Shown here piece after piece: positions 38,319-47,553 of a stretch of 64,000 nucleotides of DNA. Origin of the DNA: an uncultured Oscillospiraceae bacterium (GTDB lineage: Bacteria; Bacillota; Clostridia; Oscillospirales; Acutalibacteraceae). The translations under genes were made by a program, and so were the position numbers. How positions within the stretch are numbered: position 1 is the stretch's first letter; every line of letters begins with the position of its first letter. The stretch spans positions 1-64,000 of the forward strand of contig UQLQ01000004.1 in the NCBI GenBank assembly GCA_900541905.1, written 5' to 3'. The notes beneath the pieces were generated by a model. That model searched no databases, was not told the DNA's origin, and saw nothing but the letters and a program-made list of their open reading frames with translations.

Positions 38319-39776
38319 ATGAACTTATCAGACCAAAGCAGAGCCCCTATTTTTGAGGCATTAGAGCGCTATAAATCTATGCGCATTGTTCCGTTTGACG
38401 TACCGGGACACAAAAGAGGAAAAGGAAATCCGGAATTGACAAAATTTTTGGGTGAGAAATGTTTAACGGTGGATGTAAATTCTATGAAACCGCTAGATAA
38501 TTTGTGTCATCCGGTTTCCGTAATTAAAGAAGCAGAAGAATTGGCAGCTCGTGCTTTTGGCGCGCAGCATGCCTTTTTTATGGTTAACGGCACTACTTCT
38601 GCCGTACAAAGTATGATTATGAGTGTATGTAAACGTGGAGATAAAATTATCATGCCTCGAAATGTACATCGCAGTGCCATCAATGCACTGATTATAAGCG
38701 GTGCGGTTCCTGTTTATGTCAATCCCAGTATCAATAAACAGTTAGGTATTCCACTGGGAATGTCAGTGGCAGATGTGAAAAAAGCCATTGAGCAGAATCC
38801 GGATGCGAAGGCAGTGCTGGTCAACAATCCAACTTACTATGGTATTTGTTCTGACCTGAGAACCATTACGAAGCTGGCGCATCAGCATGGAATGAAAGTA
38901 TTGGTGGATGAAGCCCATGGAACCCACTTCTATTTTGGTGAAAATCTTCCTGTATCTGCTATGGCGGCCGGTGCGGATATGGCCGCTGTCAGCATGCATA
39001 AAACAGGAGGTTCTTTGACGCAGAGTTCGTTTTTACTCAGCAATCATCCTGATTTGCATCAAGGATATATACGTCAAATTATTAACTTAACGCAGACCAC
39101 AAGCGGCTCTTATTTGCTGCTTTCTTCATTGGATCTGTCCAGACGTAATTTAGCGCTGCATGGCAAAGAAATCTTTGCAAGGGTAAAAGAATTGGCGCAA
39201 TATGCGCGGGAAGAAATCAATAAACTGGGTGGATTTTACGCATTTTCATCCGAATTGATTGACGGTGACGCTATTTTTGATTTTGATACAACAAAACTTT
39301 CGGTCCACACAAGAGATATTGGTCTTGCAGGTATTGAAGTGTATGACCTGCTGAGAGATGAATATGATATTCAAATTGAATTTGGAGATATTGGCAATAT
39401 ACTCGCTATTATTTCTGTAGGAGATAACATGTTTGTAATGGAACGTCTTATCTCTGCTATGGCAGAAATTAAGCGTATTTATCAAAAGGATAAAGCGGGT
39501 ATGTATGACCATGAATACATCAACCCGGAAGTTGTTATGACCCCTCAAGAGGCATTTTATGCAGCCAAGCACGCCATGCCAATTGAGCAAAGTGCAGGAC
39601 AAATTTGCAGCGAGTTTGTTATGTGTTATCCTCCCGGTATTCCAATTTTGGCTCCGGGAGAGCGTATTACACAAGAAATTCTGGATTATATTGCATATGC
39701 AAAAGAAAAAGGATGTTTTTTAACAGGTACGGAAGATATCCATATAGAAAACATTAACGTGGTAGGTGAAAACTAG
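38319..39776 (+). CDS. speA: Arginine decarboxylase (PLP, Orn/Lys/Arg family)
   Basis: It decarboxylates arginine to agmatine in the cytoplasm. The 485-residue fold-type I protein has FDVPGHKRGKG, the substrate-side HRSAINALI, the PLP aspartate in LVDEAHGTH and the Schiff-base Lys228 in SMHKTGGSLTQ. It matches the short Bacillus-type SpeA without the N-terminal wing domain. Agmatinase in the same operon supports arginine rather than lysine or ornithine as substrate. AGGAGG precedes ATG 38319; its TAG overlaps the speE start by one base. Confidence 0.9.
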   Translation: MNLSDQSRAPIFEALERYKSMRIVPFDVPGHKRGKGNPELTKFLGEKCLTVDVNSMKPLDNLCHPVSVIKEAEELAARAFGAQHAFFMVNGTTSAVQSMIMSVCKRGDKIIMPRNVHRSAINALIISGAVPVYVNPSINKQLGIPLGMSVADVKKAIEQNPDAKAVLVNNPTYYGICSDLRTITKLAHQHGMKVLVDEAHGTHFYFGENLPVSAMAAGADMAAVSMHKTGGSLTQSSFLLSNHPDLHQGYIRQIINLTQTTSGSYLLLSSLDLSRRNLALHGKEIFARVKELAQYAREEINKLGGFYAFSSELIDGDAIFDFDTTKLSVHTRDIGLAGIEVYDLLRDEYDIQIEFGDIGNILAIISVGDNMFVMERLISAMAEIKRIYQKDKAGMYDHEYINPEVVMTPQEAFYAAKHAMPIEQSAGQICSEFVMCYPPGIPILAPGERITQEILDYIAYAKEKGCFLTGTEDIHIENINVVGEN

Positions 39777-40642
39777 TGGAAGCAAAAGGTTTGGATTTGT
39801 GGTATACGGAGGAACATTCCAAAGAAGCAAAATTTTCAATTAAAGTGCTGAGACAATTATATTCTGTGCAAAGCCCTTTTCAAAAAATAGATATTTTGGA
39901 ATCAGAAGAATTCGGCCGTTTTTTTACTTTGGACGGCTATATGATGGTGACAGAAAAAGATGAATTTATTTACCATGAAATGATTGTTCATGTGGCCATG
40001 GCTACCAATCTGAATATAAAAAAGGTATTGGTAATTGGTGCAGGTGACGGCGGTACTGTACGTGAATTGACACGTTATCCAACGATTGAACACATTGATA
40101 TGGTGGAAATTGATAAAATGGTTGTTGACGTATGTAAAGAATTTTTACCGCAAACAGCCTGTAAGCTGGATGACCCAAGGGTTCACCTCTATTTTGAAGA
40201 TGGTTTGCGATATATTCGCTCCAAAGAAAATGAATATGATTTAATCATTGTGGATTCCACAGACCCATTCGGTCCGGGGGAAGGATTATTTACCAAAGAG
40301 TTTTACGGAAACTGCTTTAAAGCACTGACGGAAGACGGCATTTTGGTCAATCAGCATGAAAACGCATATTATACTTCTTTTGCTCAATCCATGCGTCGTG
40401 CACATTGTCGGATTGTAAATCTGTTTCCGATTTGTAAGGTATACCAAGCGCATATTCCAACCTATCCGTCCGGTCATTGGCTGTTTGGCTTTGCGTCCAA
40501 AAAATATGACCCGGTAGCAGACTTAAAGGCAGATGCCTGGAACCAACTTGGTATTTATACCCGCTATTATAATACGGATTTACATCGCGGCTGTTTTGCA
40601 CTGCCCACTTATATCAATGAATTATTGGAGCGTGACCTATGA
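39776..40642 (+). CDS. speE: Spermidine synthase
   Basis: It transfers the aminopropyl group from decarboxylated SAM to putrescine. The 288-residue protein shows LDGYMMVTEKDEFIYHEMI, the nucleotide motif VIGAGDGGTVRELTRYP, and the catalytic/substrate aspartates in VEIDKMVV and IVDSTDPFGP. GTG 39776 overlaps the speA stop by one base, and the 3' end overlaps speB by 4 nt, so translation is coupled. Confidence 0.95.
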   Translation: MEAKGLDLWYTEEHSKEAKFSIKVLRQLYSVQSPFQKIDILESEEFGRFFTLDGYMMVTEKDEFIYHEMIVHVAMATNLNIKKVLVIGAGDGGTVRELTRYPTIEHIDMVEIDKMVVDVCKEFLPQTACKLDDPRVHLYFEDGLRYIRSKENEYDLIIVDSTDPFGPGEGLFTKEFYGNCFKALTEDGILVNQHENAYYTSFAQSMRRAHCRIVNLFPICKVYQAHIPTYPSGHWLFGFASKKYDPVADLKADAWNQLGIYTRYYNTDLHRGCFALPTYINELLERDL

Positions 40643-41499
40643 AACCGAATATAGAAACCTTCATTGGCTGTGACAATTCTTATGAAGAATCCAAAATCGT
40701 ATTGTTTGGTGCTCCGTTTGATTCCACAACGTCTTTCCGTCCAGGCACTCGCTTTGCCAGCAAAGCCATGCGAAGTGAATCATTCGGCATTGAAACTTAC
40801 AGTCCGTATCAGGATGGAGATTTAGAAGATTTTGCTGTTTTTGATTCCGGTGATTTGGAATTGCCTTTTGGTAATACGCAACGTGTTCTTGACCAAATTG
40901 AAGAACATACTGCTGAGATTTTAAAAGACGGCAAAATTCCTTGTATGATTGGCGGTGAGCATCTTGTTACATTGGGAGCCATGCGTGCGGTAGTAAAGCA
41001 GTTTCCTGATGTCCATATTATTCACTTTGACGCACATGCCGATTTACGTGAGGATTATTTGGAGGAACGTTTTTCTCATGCTACAGTACTGCACCGTGTG
41101 TGGGATTTGGTTGGTGACGGAAAAATATTTCAATTCGGTATTCGTTCCGGGGACCGTTCTGAATTTGTTTGGGCAAAAGACCACGTATTTACCAATAAGT
41201 TTAATTTTCATGGTTTGAAAGAAATTGTGAATCAGTTACAGGGAAAACCTGTTTATTTTACATTGGATCTTGATGTATTGGATCCATCCGTCTTTCCGGG
41301 TACAGGTACGCCCGAAGCGGGTGGCGTTTCGTTTCAGGAATTACTTGAAGCGATGATTCAGGTGTCCCATTTAAATATCGTTGGTTTTGATGTAAATGAA
41401 CTCAGTCCCGTATATGACCAAAGCGGCAGTTCTACTGCAATGGCATGTAAAGTATTACGGGAATTGCTCATTGCTGTTATGAAAAATAGGGCGCAATAA
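40639..41499 (+). CDS. speB: Agmatinase
   Basis: It hydrolyses agmatine to putrescine and urea. The 286-residue ureohydrolase carries the two-Mn ligands in GGEHLVTLG, HFDAHADLR and TLDLDVLDPSVFPGTGTPE. ATG 40639 sits in an ATGA overlap with the speE stop. The urea made here could feed the urease encoded about 9-14 kb upstream, which gives a plausible metabolic link inside this window. Confidence 0.95.
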   Translation: MKPNIETFIGCDNSYEESKIVLFGAPFDSTTSFRPGTRFASKAMRSESFGIETYSPYQDGDLEDFAVFDSGDLELPFGNTQRVLDQIEEHTAEILKDGKIPCMIGGEHLVTLGAMRAVVKQFPDVHIIHFDAHADLREDYLEERFSHATVLHRVWDLVGDGKIFQFGIRSGDRSEFVWAKDHVFTNKFNFHGLKEIVNQLQGKPVYFTLDLDVLDPSVFPGTGTPEAGGVSFQELLEAMIQVSHLNIVGFDVNELSPVYDQSGSSTAMACKVLRELLIAVMKNRAQ

Positions 41500-41678
41500 C
41501 CCTTATGATTTTCCTGAGAATTGGTCTTGTTTTATGATAAAGCTAGACTAAAAAAGTATATAAAATAAAAATCCAAATTTTCTATATTTTTAGCATTTTA
41601 ATGAATGGTTTATGCAAATTTATCAAAAATTAAACACTTTTGGTTAAAATTATATACAAATTTTTATTACCATTCCTA

Positions 41679-41707
41679 TTGCAATTATAGAATTTTCGTG
41701 ATAAAAT
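41679..41707 (+). promoter_or_regulatory. Promoter of the FNT-family gene
   Basis: TTGCAA (41679-41684), a 17-nt spacer and TAAAAT (41702-41707) lie about 225 nt before the start codon, leaving a long leader. Confidence 0.6.
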
Positions 41708-41734
41708 TTGCACATGCAATTTGGACCGAAACAA

Positions 41735-41850
41735 CTCTGTCTTTGAGGAGTATGTAAACACGTTTCACTTTTAAAAAGCGTAAACGCGCAGCAAAAAAAG
41801 ACAGAGCCATATCAGTGGCTTTTGAGAGACAAAAGTCACTTTTTTATTTT
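41735..41850 (+). promoter_or_regulatory. Riboswitch-like structured leader with terminator
   Basis: CTCTGTCTTT (41735-41744) pairs perfectly with AAAGACAGAG (41797-41806), closing a 52-nt internal region that contains GCG-TAAA-CGC. Eight nt further, AGTGGCTTTTG/CAAAAGTCACT (41814-41840) is a terminator followed by TTTTTATTTT. Promoter, closed stem and terminator before a membrane transport gene resemble a transcriptional riboswitch or attenuator. I could not match it to a known aptamer. Confidence 0.6.
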
Positions 41851-41932
41851 ATCTATTTGTTGCGGTACAATTGATAAACGGCAAATTTTGTCGTCCAAAG
41901 CAAAAATTCAAGAAAGAATCTAGGTGAAATGT

Positions 41933-42646
41933 ATGAATTTAGCAAGAAAAATTGCAAATGAATTTGGCAGAGGAATTGCTGCCGGATTTATTATCAGTTT
42001 TGGAGCAACGGTATACTTGATGATGGACAATAAAATTGTTGCGTCCTTTTTGTTCTGTTTTGGCTTATTTATCGTGAGTGAATTTGATTTAAATCTATAC
42101 ACCGGAAGAATCGGTTATCTGGCAACAGAACGTACCGGAGCCTATTTACGTTATGTTGCATTGGGACTGGTGGGCAACTTTGTAGGTATGTTAATTTCGG
42201 TCTCTATTTTGCAGCAAACAAGGCATGCAAATAAATTAATCGAGGCTGCTTCCTCTTCAGCCGCTTCCAGAGAAGGAGACAATTTGCTGAGTCTCTTCCT
42301 CTTAGGTATTTATTGTGGTATTCTAATGTATATTGCAGTTGCTTGCTTTAGAAGAGGAAAAGCAAGGGGCGGCATTAATATTATGGGTTACTTGGGTATT
42401 TTCTTCTGTGTACCTTTGTTTATTCAAAGCGGTTTTGAGCATAGTATTGCGAATTTATACTGGTTCATGATGTCAGGAAAACAATGGACATTGTCCGGTT
42501 TATGGATTATGTTGGTTGTAATGGCCGGTAACGGTGTAGGTAGCATGGTTACAAGACTGGTTGACCACTACGTATTGGAAAGACCGCAGCAAAAAGCGCA
42601 GGCGCTTGCTGCAAAAGCAAACGCAGAAGAAAAAGACTCTGAATAA
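41933..42646 (+). CDS. Formate/nitrite transporter (FNT) family protein
   Basis: The 237-residue protein has six predicted helices. The FNT-like halves are AAGFIISFGATVYL...EFDLNLYTGRIGYL and SGFEHSIANLYWFMMSG, the latter resembling the family signature GFEHxVANMY. FNT proteins are pentameric channels for small anions such as formate, nitrite, hydrosulfide or lactate. ATG 41933, preceded by AGGTG, is preferred over GTG 41924. The charged C-terminal tail follows. It lies 11 nt ahead of dut. Confidence 0.8.
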   Translation: MNLARKIANEFGRGIAAGFIISFGATVYLMMDNKIVASFLFCFGLFIVSEFDLNLYTGRIGYLATERTGAYLRYVALGLVGNFVGMLISVSILQQTRHANKLIEAASSSAASREGDNLLSLFLLGIYCGILMYIAVACFRRGKARGGINIMGYLGIFFCVPLFIQSGFEHSIANLYWFMMSGKQWTLSGLWIMLVVMAGNGVGSMVTRLVDHYVLERPQQKAQALAAKANAEEKDSE

Positions 42647-42657
42647 GGAGTTTTATT

Positions 42658-43095
42658 GTGAATATTAAAGTAAAAAAATTACGTGAGCAGGCAGTTTTGC
42701 CTCATAGAGCAACATCTGATTCAGCGGGGGCCGACCTTTGTGCTTGTTTGACGGAGCCTGTAACTATTGAACCGAATCATACGGTTATGATTGGCACCGG
42801 TCTCGCCATAGAAGTCCCGTCGGGATATGCTGCTTTTGTATATGGCAGAAGCGGTTTGGGCGTAAAACATAATATTACACCTGCCAATTGTGTAGGCGTA
42901 GTAGACGCCGATTATCGCGGAGAAATGATGGTGGGGTTAAAAAACAGCTCTGATAAAGCTTTTATTGTAAATCCCGGAGACCGTATTGCTCAAATGGTAA
43001 TTGCACCTGTGGTAATGTCTACTTTTGAAGAGGCGGAGGAATTGTCTGACACAGACCGCGGTACAGGCGGCTTTGGAAGCACAGGTATTTCCTGA
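42658..43095 (+). CDS. dut: dUTP diphosphatase (trimeric)
   Basis: It hydrolyses dUTP to dUMP, keeping uracil out of DNA and feeding dTMP synthesis. The 145-residue protein has all five motifs: SAGADLCA, GRSGLG, GVVDADYRGE, DRIAQMVI and RGTGGFGSTG. The GTG start has AAGGAG upstream. It is co-transcribed with the FNT gene and followed by a terminator. Confidence 0.96.
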   Translation: MNIKVKKLREQAVLPHRATSDSAGADLCACLTEPVTIEPNHTVMIGTGLAIEVPSGYAAFVYGRSGLGVKHNITPANCVGVVDADYRGEMMVGLKNSSDKAFIVNPGDRIAQMVIAPVVMSTFEEAEELSDTDRGTGGFGSTGIS

Positions 43096-43155
43096 TACCA
43101 AGGTATTTAAGCAGTTTAGGTATGGAATGAGCACATTTTAGCCTACAAAAAATAT

Positions 43156-43201
43156 AAGACCAGAGAAACAGAGAAATGTTCTGTTTCCTTGGTCTTTTTT
43201 G
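43156..43201 (+). terminator. Terminator after dut
   Basis: A two-part stem AAGACCA...AAACAGA / TCTGTTT...TTGGTCTT is followed by TTTTTTG. Confidence 0.8.
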
Positions 43202-43488
43202 TTTAGATGTAAGAAATAATTGTAAAACGATTTTATTTATACTGATTTTGTTAAAATGCATTTGGAACTCTGCTGCTGTATCAGAAAAATGTAGGGTATT
43301 AACAAGGAACTATATTGGCATGATTGTGGAGATTATCCCAAGAACAAACTTAGATTTTGTATTGGAATAGGATGCACTTTTTATTTGATGTATCTATTTT
43401 ACATATAAAAAGAGGTTGCATACTACTATCATTTTTGAATGCTTTGTGTTATACTAAAGAAAAATTTGGTCGAAAAGAGGGAACGGCC
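43202..43488. other. A/T-rich spacer before the SdpI-family gene
   Basis: No credible gene. Reading frames that extend the SdpI-like gene upstream into this spacer lack a ribosome site. Confidence 0.5.
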
Positions 43489-43848
43489 GTGGAGGTTATT
43501 TTGTGGGTCATTGATTTATTAATACCTTCTGCTTTTTTATTATTAGGTTTATATTTCACAATTGCTCCGGTCAAAGAACGTAATAAAACAAAAGGATACC
43601 GTACAAATCTTTCTTTAAAGACACAAGAAACATGGAATTATGCACAGCGTATTTTTGCTGTCATATGGATGATATTTGGCGTATGCTTAGCCGGTTTGAT
43701 TGTATTATGTAATTTTATCATCCCCATTTCTCATGAAATACGTTCTGTAATATTTGTGGTTGCCAGCATCAGTGTAATGATGTGTTGCACCCCAATTACA
43801 GAAGGAATGATTAAACGGAAATTTCGTGGTCAATTGAACGGCCTGTAA
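43489..43848 (+). CDS. SdpI-family membrane protein
   Basis: The 119-residue protein has three predicted helices (about residues 2-22, 52-75 and 81-105) with the motif GYRTNLSLKTQETWNYAQR between the first two. This motif is characteristic of the SdpI/YhfL family. SdpI is an immunity protein for the SDP toxin in Bacillus, but many homologues have no toxin partner and none is seen here. GTG 43489 follows AGAGGG. It lies 20 nt ahead of an HD-domain gene. Confidence 0.75.
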   Translation: MEVILWVIDLLIPSAFLLLGLYFTIAPVKERNKTKGYRTNLSLKTQETWNYAQRIFAVIWMIFGVCLAGLIVLCNFIIPISHEIRSVIFVVASISVMMCCTPITEGMIKRKFRGQLNGL

Positions 43849-43868
43849 TGTTATAAAGGAGTATTGCA

Positions 43869-44453
43869 ATGACAGACCAAGAACAATTTGAAGAAATTTT
43901 TACAACGCACATTACAAGACAGGGTAGCACAGAATTACTGGAATGGATGAAAAAAACAGATTTTTTCACAGCACCTGCAAGTACGCGATTTCATTGTGCT
44001 TGTAAAGGTGGTTTATTAAAGCACAGCATTAATGTGTACCGTGTATTGAGAGAACGTTATTTTGAAGAAGGAGACAGTGAAGAAAGTTTTGCTATATGCG
44101 GATTACTGCATGATATTTGTAAAACGCAATTCTACAAAGAATCCACTCGAAACGTCAAAAATGAACAGACTGGTCAATGGGAAAAGCAGCCTTATTTTAC
44201 GGTGGAAGATAGCTTTCCCTACGGGCATGGTGAAAAATCTGTTTTTATGATTGAACGTTTCCTGCGCTTAAAAACTTCAGAAGCAGTTGCCATTCGCTGG
44301 CATATGGGCGGCTTTGATGATGCAGCTCGTGCCGGTAACTTCGCTATCAGTTTGGCATATGATAAATATCCGATTGCAGTGAAACTGCATTTGGCAGATT
44401 TAGAAGCGACTTATTTAAGAGAGAAAGGCACTTCTGACATTCCAAGAACATAA
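43869..44453 (+). CDS. HD-domain hydrolase
   Basis: The 194-residue protein has an HD phosphohydrolase fold: HCACKGGLLKHSINVYRVLRE supplies the first His, CGLLHDICKTQFY supplies the HD pair, and FPYGHGEKSVFMIER a further ligand. The family acts on nucleotides or nucleic-acid ends; the substrate is unknown. AAAGGAG precedes ATG 43869. A shared terminator separates it from convergent degV. Confidence 0.85.
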   Translation: MTDQEQFEEIFTTHITRQGSTELLEWMKKTDFFTAPASTRFHCACKGGLLKHSINVYRVLRERYFEEGDSEESFAICGLLHDICKTQFYKESTRNVKNEQTGQWEKQPYFTVEDSFPYGHGEKSVFMIERFLRLKTSEAVAIRWHMGGFDDAARAGNFAISLAYDKYPIAVKLHLADLEATYLREKGTSDIPRT

Positions 44454-44490
44454 AAACAGCCACACTATCATAGTGTGGCTGTTTTTATTT
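44452..44490. terminator. Bidirectional terminator
   Basis: AAAAACAGCCACACTA pairs with TAGTGTGGCTGTTTTT. The TAA stop of the HD gene overlaps its 5' edge, and degV ends just beyond it. Confidence 0.88.
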
Positions 44491-45361
44491 ATCGTTTTGT
44501 TCCAAAGAAAAATACAGCAAGCGTACCGGGACCGGAGTGAGAACCAATAACGGGACCAATTGGATTTATAATAATGTCTTTTACAGGGAGTTGTTTTCGA
44601 ATCATCTTCGCCAGTAGTTCTGCATCTTCCGGACAATCACCATGGCTGATAAAAATGGTTTGCTCTGCGATACGTACCGCGGTTTGCTCTACTTTTTCTA
44701 CCAATTGGGATAAAGAAGCTCTCCGGCCTTTTATTTTGCTAACATTGACTAAATGGCCTGTATCGTCTACATGTAAGATTGGTTTCATACCCAAAAGAGA
44801 GCCAACAAATGCGACTGCGGGAGAAATACGACCACCACGTTTTAGATGGTTCAAATCATCTACGGTAAACCAATGGCAGAGATGAAGCTTATTTTGTTCA
44901 ATCCATTGATACACTTGTTCTATTGATTTTCCGTTTTGTTTTTGTTGTACAGCATAATAGGTTAACATTCCCTGACCTAAAGAGGCACTCAGGCTATCCA
45001 CAATATAAATTTTGTTATTGGGATATTTGAGAGCTAATTCTTTTGCGGCCATTTGTGCAGAAGCACAGGTGGTACTGAGAGCAGAGGAAAAACAAATACA
45101 TAAAATGTCTTGACCTTTTTCCAGAACCGGCTCCATGGCAGAGAGAAATGCATTAGTATTTGCAGCAGAAGTGGTACATTGTGTTCCTTCGCGAAGCAGA
45201 CGATAGAAATGGGAAGATGAAATATCCCGACCATCCAAATAATTAAAGTGTTCTTTTCCGTTTATTGTAAATGAAAGAGGCAGAACAGTTAATTCTAACT
45301 TATCAGCTAATTGTGCCGGTAAATCACAGCAAGAGTCTGTCATAATGATAAAATCGTTCAT
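44489..45361 (-). CDS. DegV family fatty-acid-binding protein
   Basis: The 290-residue protein matches DegV (FakB-like) proteins, which present fatty acids to the FakA kinase. Signals are IMTDSCCDLPAQLAD at the N-terminus, the lipid-site TTSAANTNAF and ISFSSALSTT-like CICFSSALSTTCAS, and DDLNHLKRGGRIS. No fakA is adjacent. GGAG lies upstream of ATG 45361. Confidence 0.93.
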   Translation of the reverse strand: MNDFIIMTDSCCDLPAQLADKLELTVLPLSFTINGKEHFNYLDGRDISSSHFYRLLREGTQCTTSAANTNAFLSAMEPVLEKGQDILCICFSSALSTTCASAQMAAKELALKYPNNKIYIVDSLSASLGQGMLTYYAVQQKQNGKSIEQVYQWIEQNKLHLCHWFTVDDLNHLKRGGRISPAVAFVGSLLGMKPILHVDDTGHLVNVSKIKGRRASLSQLVEKVEQTAVRIAEQTIFISHGDCPEDAELLAKMIRKQLPVKDIIINPIGPVIGSHSGPGTLAVFFFGTKR

Positions 45362-45510
45362 ATATCATTTCTCCATTCGAGTATTTCAGTTTTATAGACC
45401 ATATTATATCATTAAAAACATAAGATGTAAAATATATAAACTGATAATATATTATTAATAATTTGTAAATATAGTTTTTAAAACCATATTGATTTTTATT
45501 TGGAATATCA

Positions 45511-45539
45511 TTGACAGCAAAATTGGAATGTGCTAAAAT
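45511..45539 (+). promoter_or_regulatory. Promoter of tRNA-Leu
   Basis: TTGACA (45511-45516), a 17-nt spacer and TAAAAT (45534-45539) lie 13 nt upstream of the mature tRNA. Confidence 0.8.
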
Positions 45540-45552
45540 GACACAGGAATAT

Positions 45553-45639
45553 GCGAGGGTGGCGGAATTGGCAGACGCGCTAGATTCAGGTTCTAGTGTT
45601 AGCAATAACATGTGGGTTCAAGTCCCATCCTTCGCACCA
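45553..45639 (+). tRNA. tRNA-Leu (anticodon CAG)
   Basis: The 87-nt class II tRNA has acceptor GCGAGGG/CCTTCGC, an anticodon stem CTAGA/TCTAG with loop TTCAGGT (anticodon CAG reading CTG), a long variable arm, T-loop GGTTCAAGTCC and an encoded CCA. Confidence 0.96.
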
Positions 45640-45644
45640 TAGAA

Positions 45645-45685
45645 AAAACCGCGTAACTAGGCATATGGCTTGGTTACGCGGTTTT
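45645..45685 (+). terminator. Terminator after tRNA-Leu
   Basis: AAAACCGCGTAAC pairs with GTTACGCGGTTTT around a 15-nt loop, immediately after the tRNA. Confidence 0.85.
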
Positions 45686-46025
45686 GTTATACTATATTCA
45701 ATTTTGCGGGTATAAAAAATGCCATACGGCGATGAAAATGCAACACGAGATTATGATAATTTTTTTTGTGTATCATGTGCATATAAATCTTATCTAAAAT
45801 TTTTTAATTTCCAGTCACTACGTATTATCTCAATTCAGCCTTATACTTTTATCGTTGTTGCCTGGGATTTCTGTAACATAAATGAAAACAAATAAGAAAT
45901 AATACAGATATAGATGTTAAAGAGGTTATAAGCAATGCAAAGCTTGAAGAAAACAAAAAAATTATAGCGTTGCTGCCATTTTTGTATTTTATTTCGTTTT
46001 AGCTCTTATCAAAGGAGCACACACA
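45686..46025. other. Gene-free A/T-rich spacer
   Basis: I see no coding region, RNA or repeat match in this 340-nt stretch other than the AAAGGAG ribosome site (46010-46016) of the next gene. Confidence 0.55.
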
Positions 46026-46322
46026 TTGAATAACGATATTATTGTAATAAATCAGGAAATAAATTCTTATATAATAAATTTTATTTTAAGTACAGTAATG
46101 TGTATACTGTTTGGTTATATGTCGTTTACATATAGAAAACGGTATCAATTCTGTTTTTTGATTGGTATAATCATTATTACAGGAAACTTTATTTATGAAA
46201 CGGTAGTTCCACTGCTGAACACAATAGATATTGTGGATTCTGTCTATGGCCTTGTTGGTGTATTGTTCGGTTTAATATATTTATATTATATAAGTAATCA
46301 TGGGTTTGAAGATAAAGAATAG
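46026..46322 (+). CDS. Small hypothetical membrane protein
   Basis: The 98-residue protein has three hydrophobic segments (about residues 14-35, 41-60 and 68-90) and a short acidic tail. It probably begins at TTG 46026, 9 nt after AAAGGAG. I do not recognise a family. Base composition matches the surrounding A/T-rich DNA. It is single-standing. Confidence 0.55.
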   Translation: MNNDIIVINQEINSYIINFILSTVMCILFGYMSFTYRKRYQFCFLIGIIIITGNFIYETVVPLLNTIDIVDSVYGLVGVLFGLIYLYYISNHGFEDKE

Positions 46323-46612
46323 TTTTATATTGGTGATTTTATCTCTATACAAACAAAAACGTTAGTCTATAAAATTCACATAAGAAAAAGACTTCTGATA
46401 GGGTATCTATAGTAAATTTATATATCCCTAGTATGGGAGTATAATAGAAAGCTGTTTTTATCCATTTTATTATAGGAAATCCGTAAGATTTGCGAATGAT
46501 AATTACTTATATTTGATCTTTATTTAGAAACCTTTAAAATAGTAGTATATGAATGATTTTATATCACGCAACTGTCTACAAAAGATTATCGTTTTATGAT
46601 AGGAGAATATTT

Positions 46613-47323
46613 ATGATAAAAACATTGGGAAAAGTATTAACAATGGTTATCACAGGTATGATATTTACGTTTAGTCTAACAGGCTGCATTCCAACGGAAA
46701 GCCATTCTCAATCAGAGGTATCTCAGCCGGAAGTCTCTTTAGAAATCAGTTCTGCTACGGAAACTTTCTCAACGGGGGAGTTAGAAATTGCGAAAAGTCA
46801 ATTATCTGCTGTGATAGATATTCTAATCAATGCAACATTAAGTGAAGAACCTATCAAAGATGGTTCTCGTATGTCTATGGAGTCTATTTGGAGATTTATT
46901 TTTTCCATTACAAATTCTCAACAAGAAGGAAATCCGTATCCTCCAAGTTTATACCGGGAAGAAGTCAATCAAAAATATGCAGCGGAAGACGGCACGGAAT
47001 ATACGCTCGAATGCAAGTATCTTTCTATGGAACATGTTCAACAAATTGCGCATGAATTTTTCGGAGTAGATTCGTTTTATTATAATCAATATTACGATGC
47101 AGAGAGAGGGGGATATGTCATTCTTCCTATGGACTTCCCTTATCATTTTACTTATAAAGATTTGGTCATAGAGGCTCAAACCAACGGTAACATTACTGCG
47201 GAATTTACCTTAATGCCAAGCTATGATGAAACCTGGGACTATGGTAGATATCGTTATGAATTTCAACTGATACACGAAGATGAACGTACTTTTATTCGAT
47301 TCTTACATTCCCAAAAAATATAA
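46613..47323 (+). CDS. Hypothetical lipoprotein
   Basis: The 236-residue protein starts with a lipoprotein signal peptide (MIKTLGKVLTMVITGMIF, lipobox SLTGC) and a Ser-rich linker. A soluble external domain rich in Tyr and Glu follows (about residues 60-236). I do not recognise a family. ATG 46613 follows AGGAGAA. It is monocistronic with no obvious terminator. Confidence 0.75.
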   Translation: MIKTLGKVLTMVITGMIFTFSLTGCIPTESHSQSEVSQPEVSLEISSATETFSTGELEIAKSQLSAVIDILINATLSEEPIKDGSRMSMESIWRFIFSITNSQQEGNPYPPSLYREEVNQKYAAEDGTEYTLECKYLSMEHVQQIAHEFFGVDSFYYNQYYDAERGGYVILPMDFPYHFTYKDLVIEAQTNGNITAEFTLMPSYDETWDYGRYRYEFQLIHEDERTFIRFLHSQKI

Positions 47324-47553
47324 TATATTCTATATATACTGATACAGTTGAAACATAATTTTTCTTGTTGTTTTATGATTAAAATGTGTCATGGCTCAAC
47401 CAGAAAATCGTGGAATAAAAATCTTCTGTATCAGATAGTTTGAAATAGAAAACATATGTAAATTTGTTTTAAATGCATGTAGTTTTATAGACAAACATCG
47501 AGTATAATGTTACTATAAATAAATCAAAACTAAGTTTGTAAGGGGTAATATAA

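Noticed and set aside
43489..43848. SDP toxin-immunity system
   Set aside because: The SdpI-family protein is present, but no sdpC-like toxin, sdpAB or sdpR gene is nearby; SdpI homologues often occur alone.
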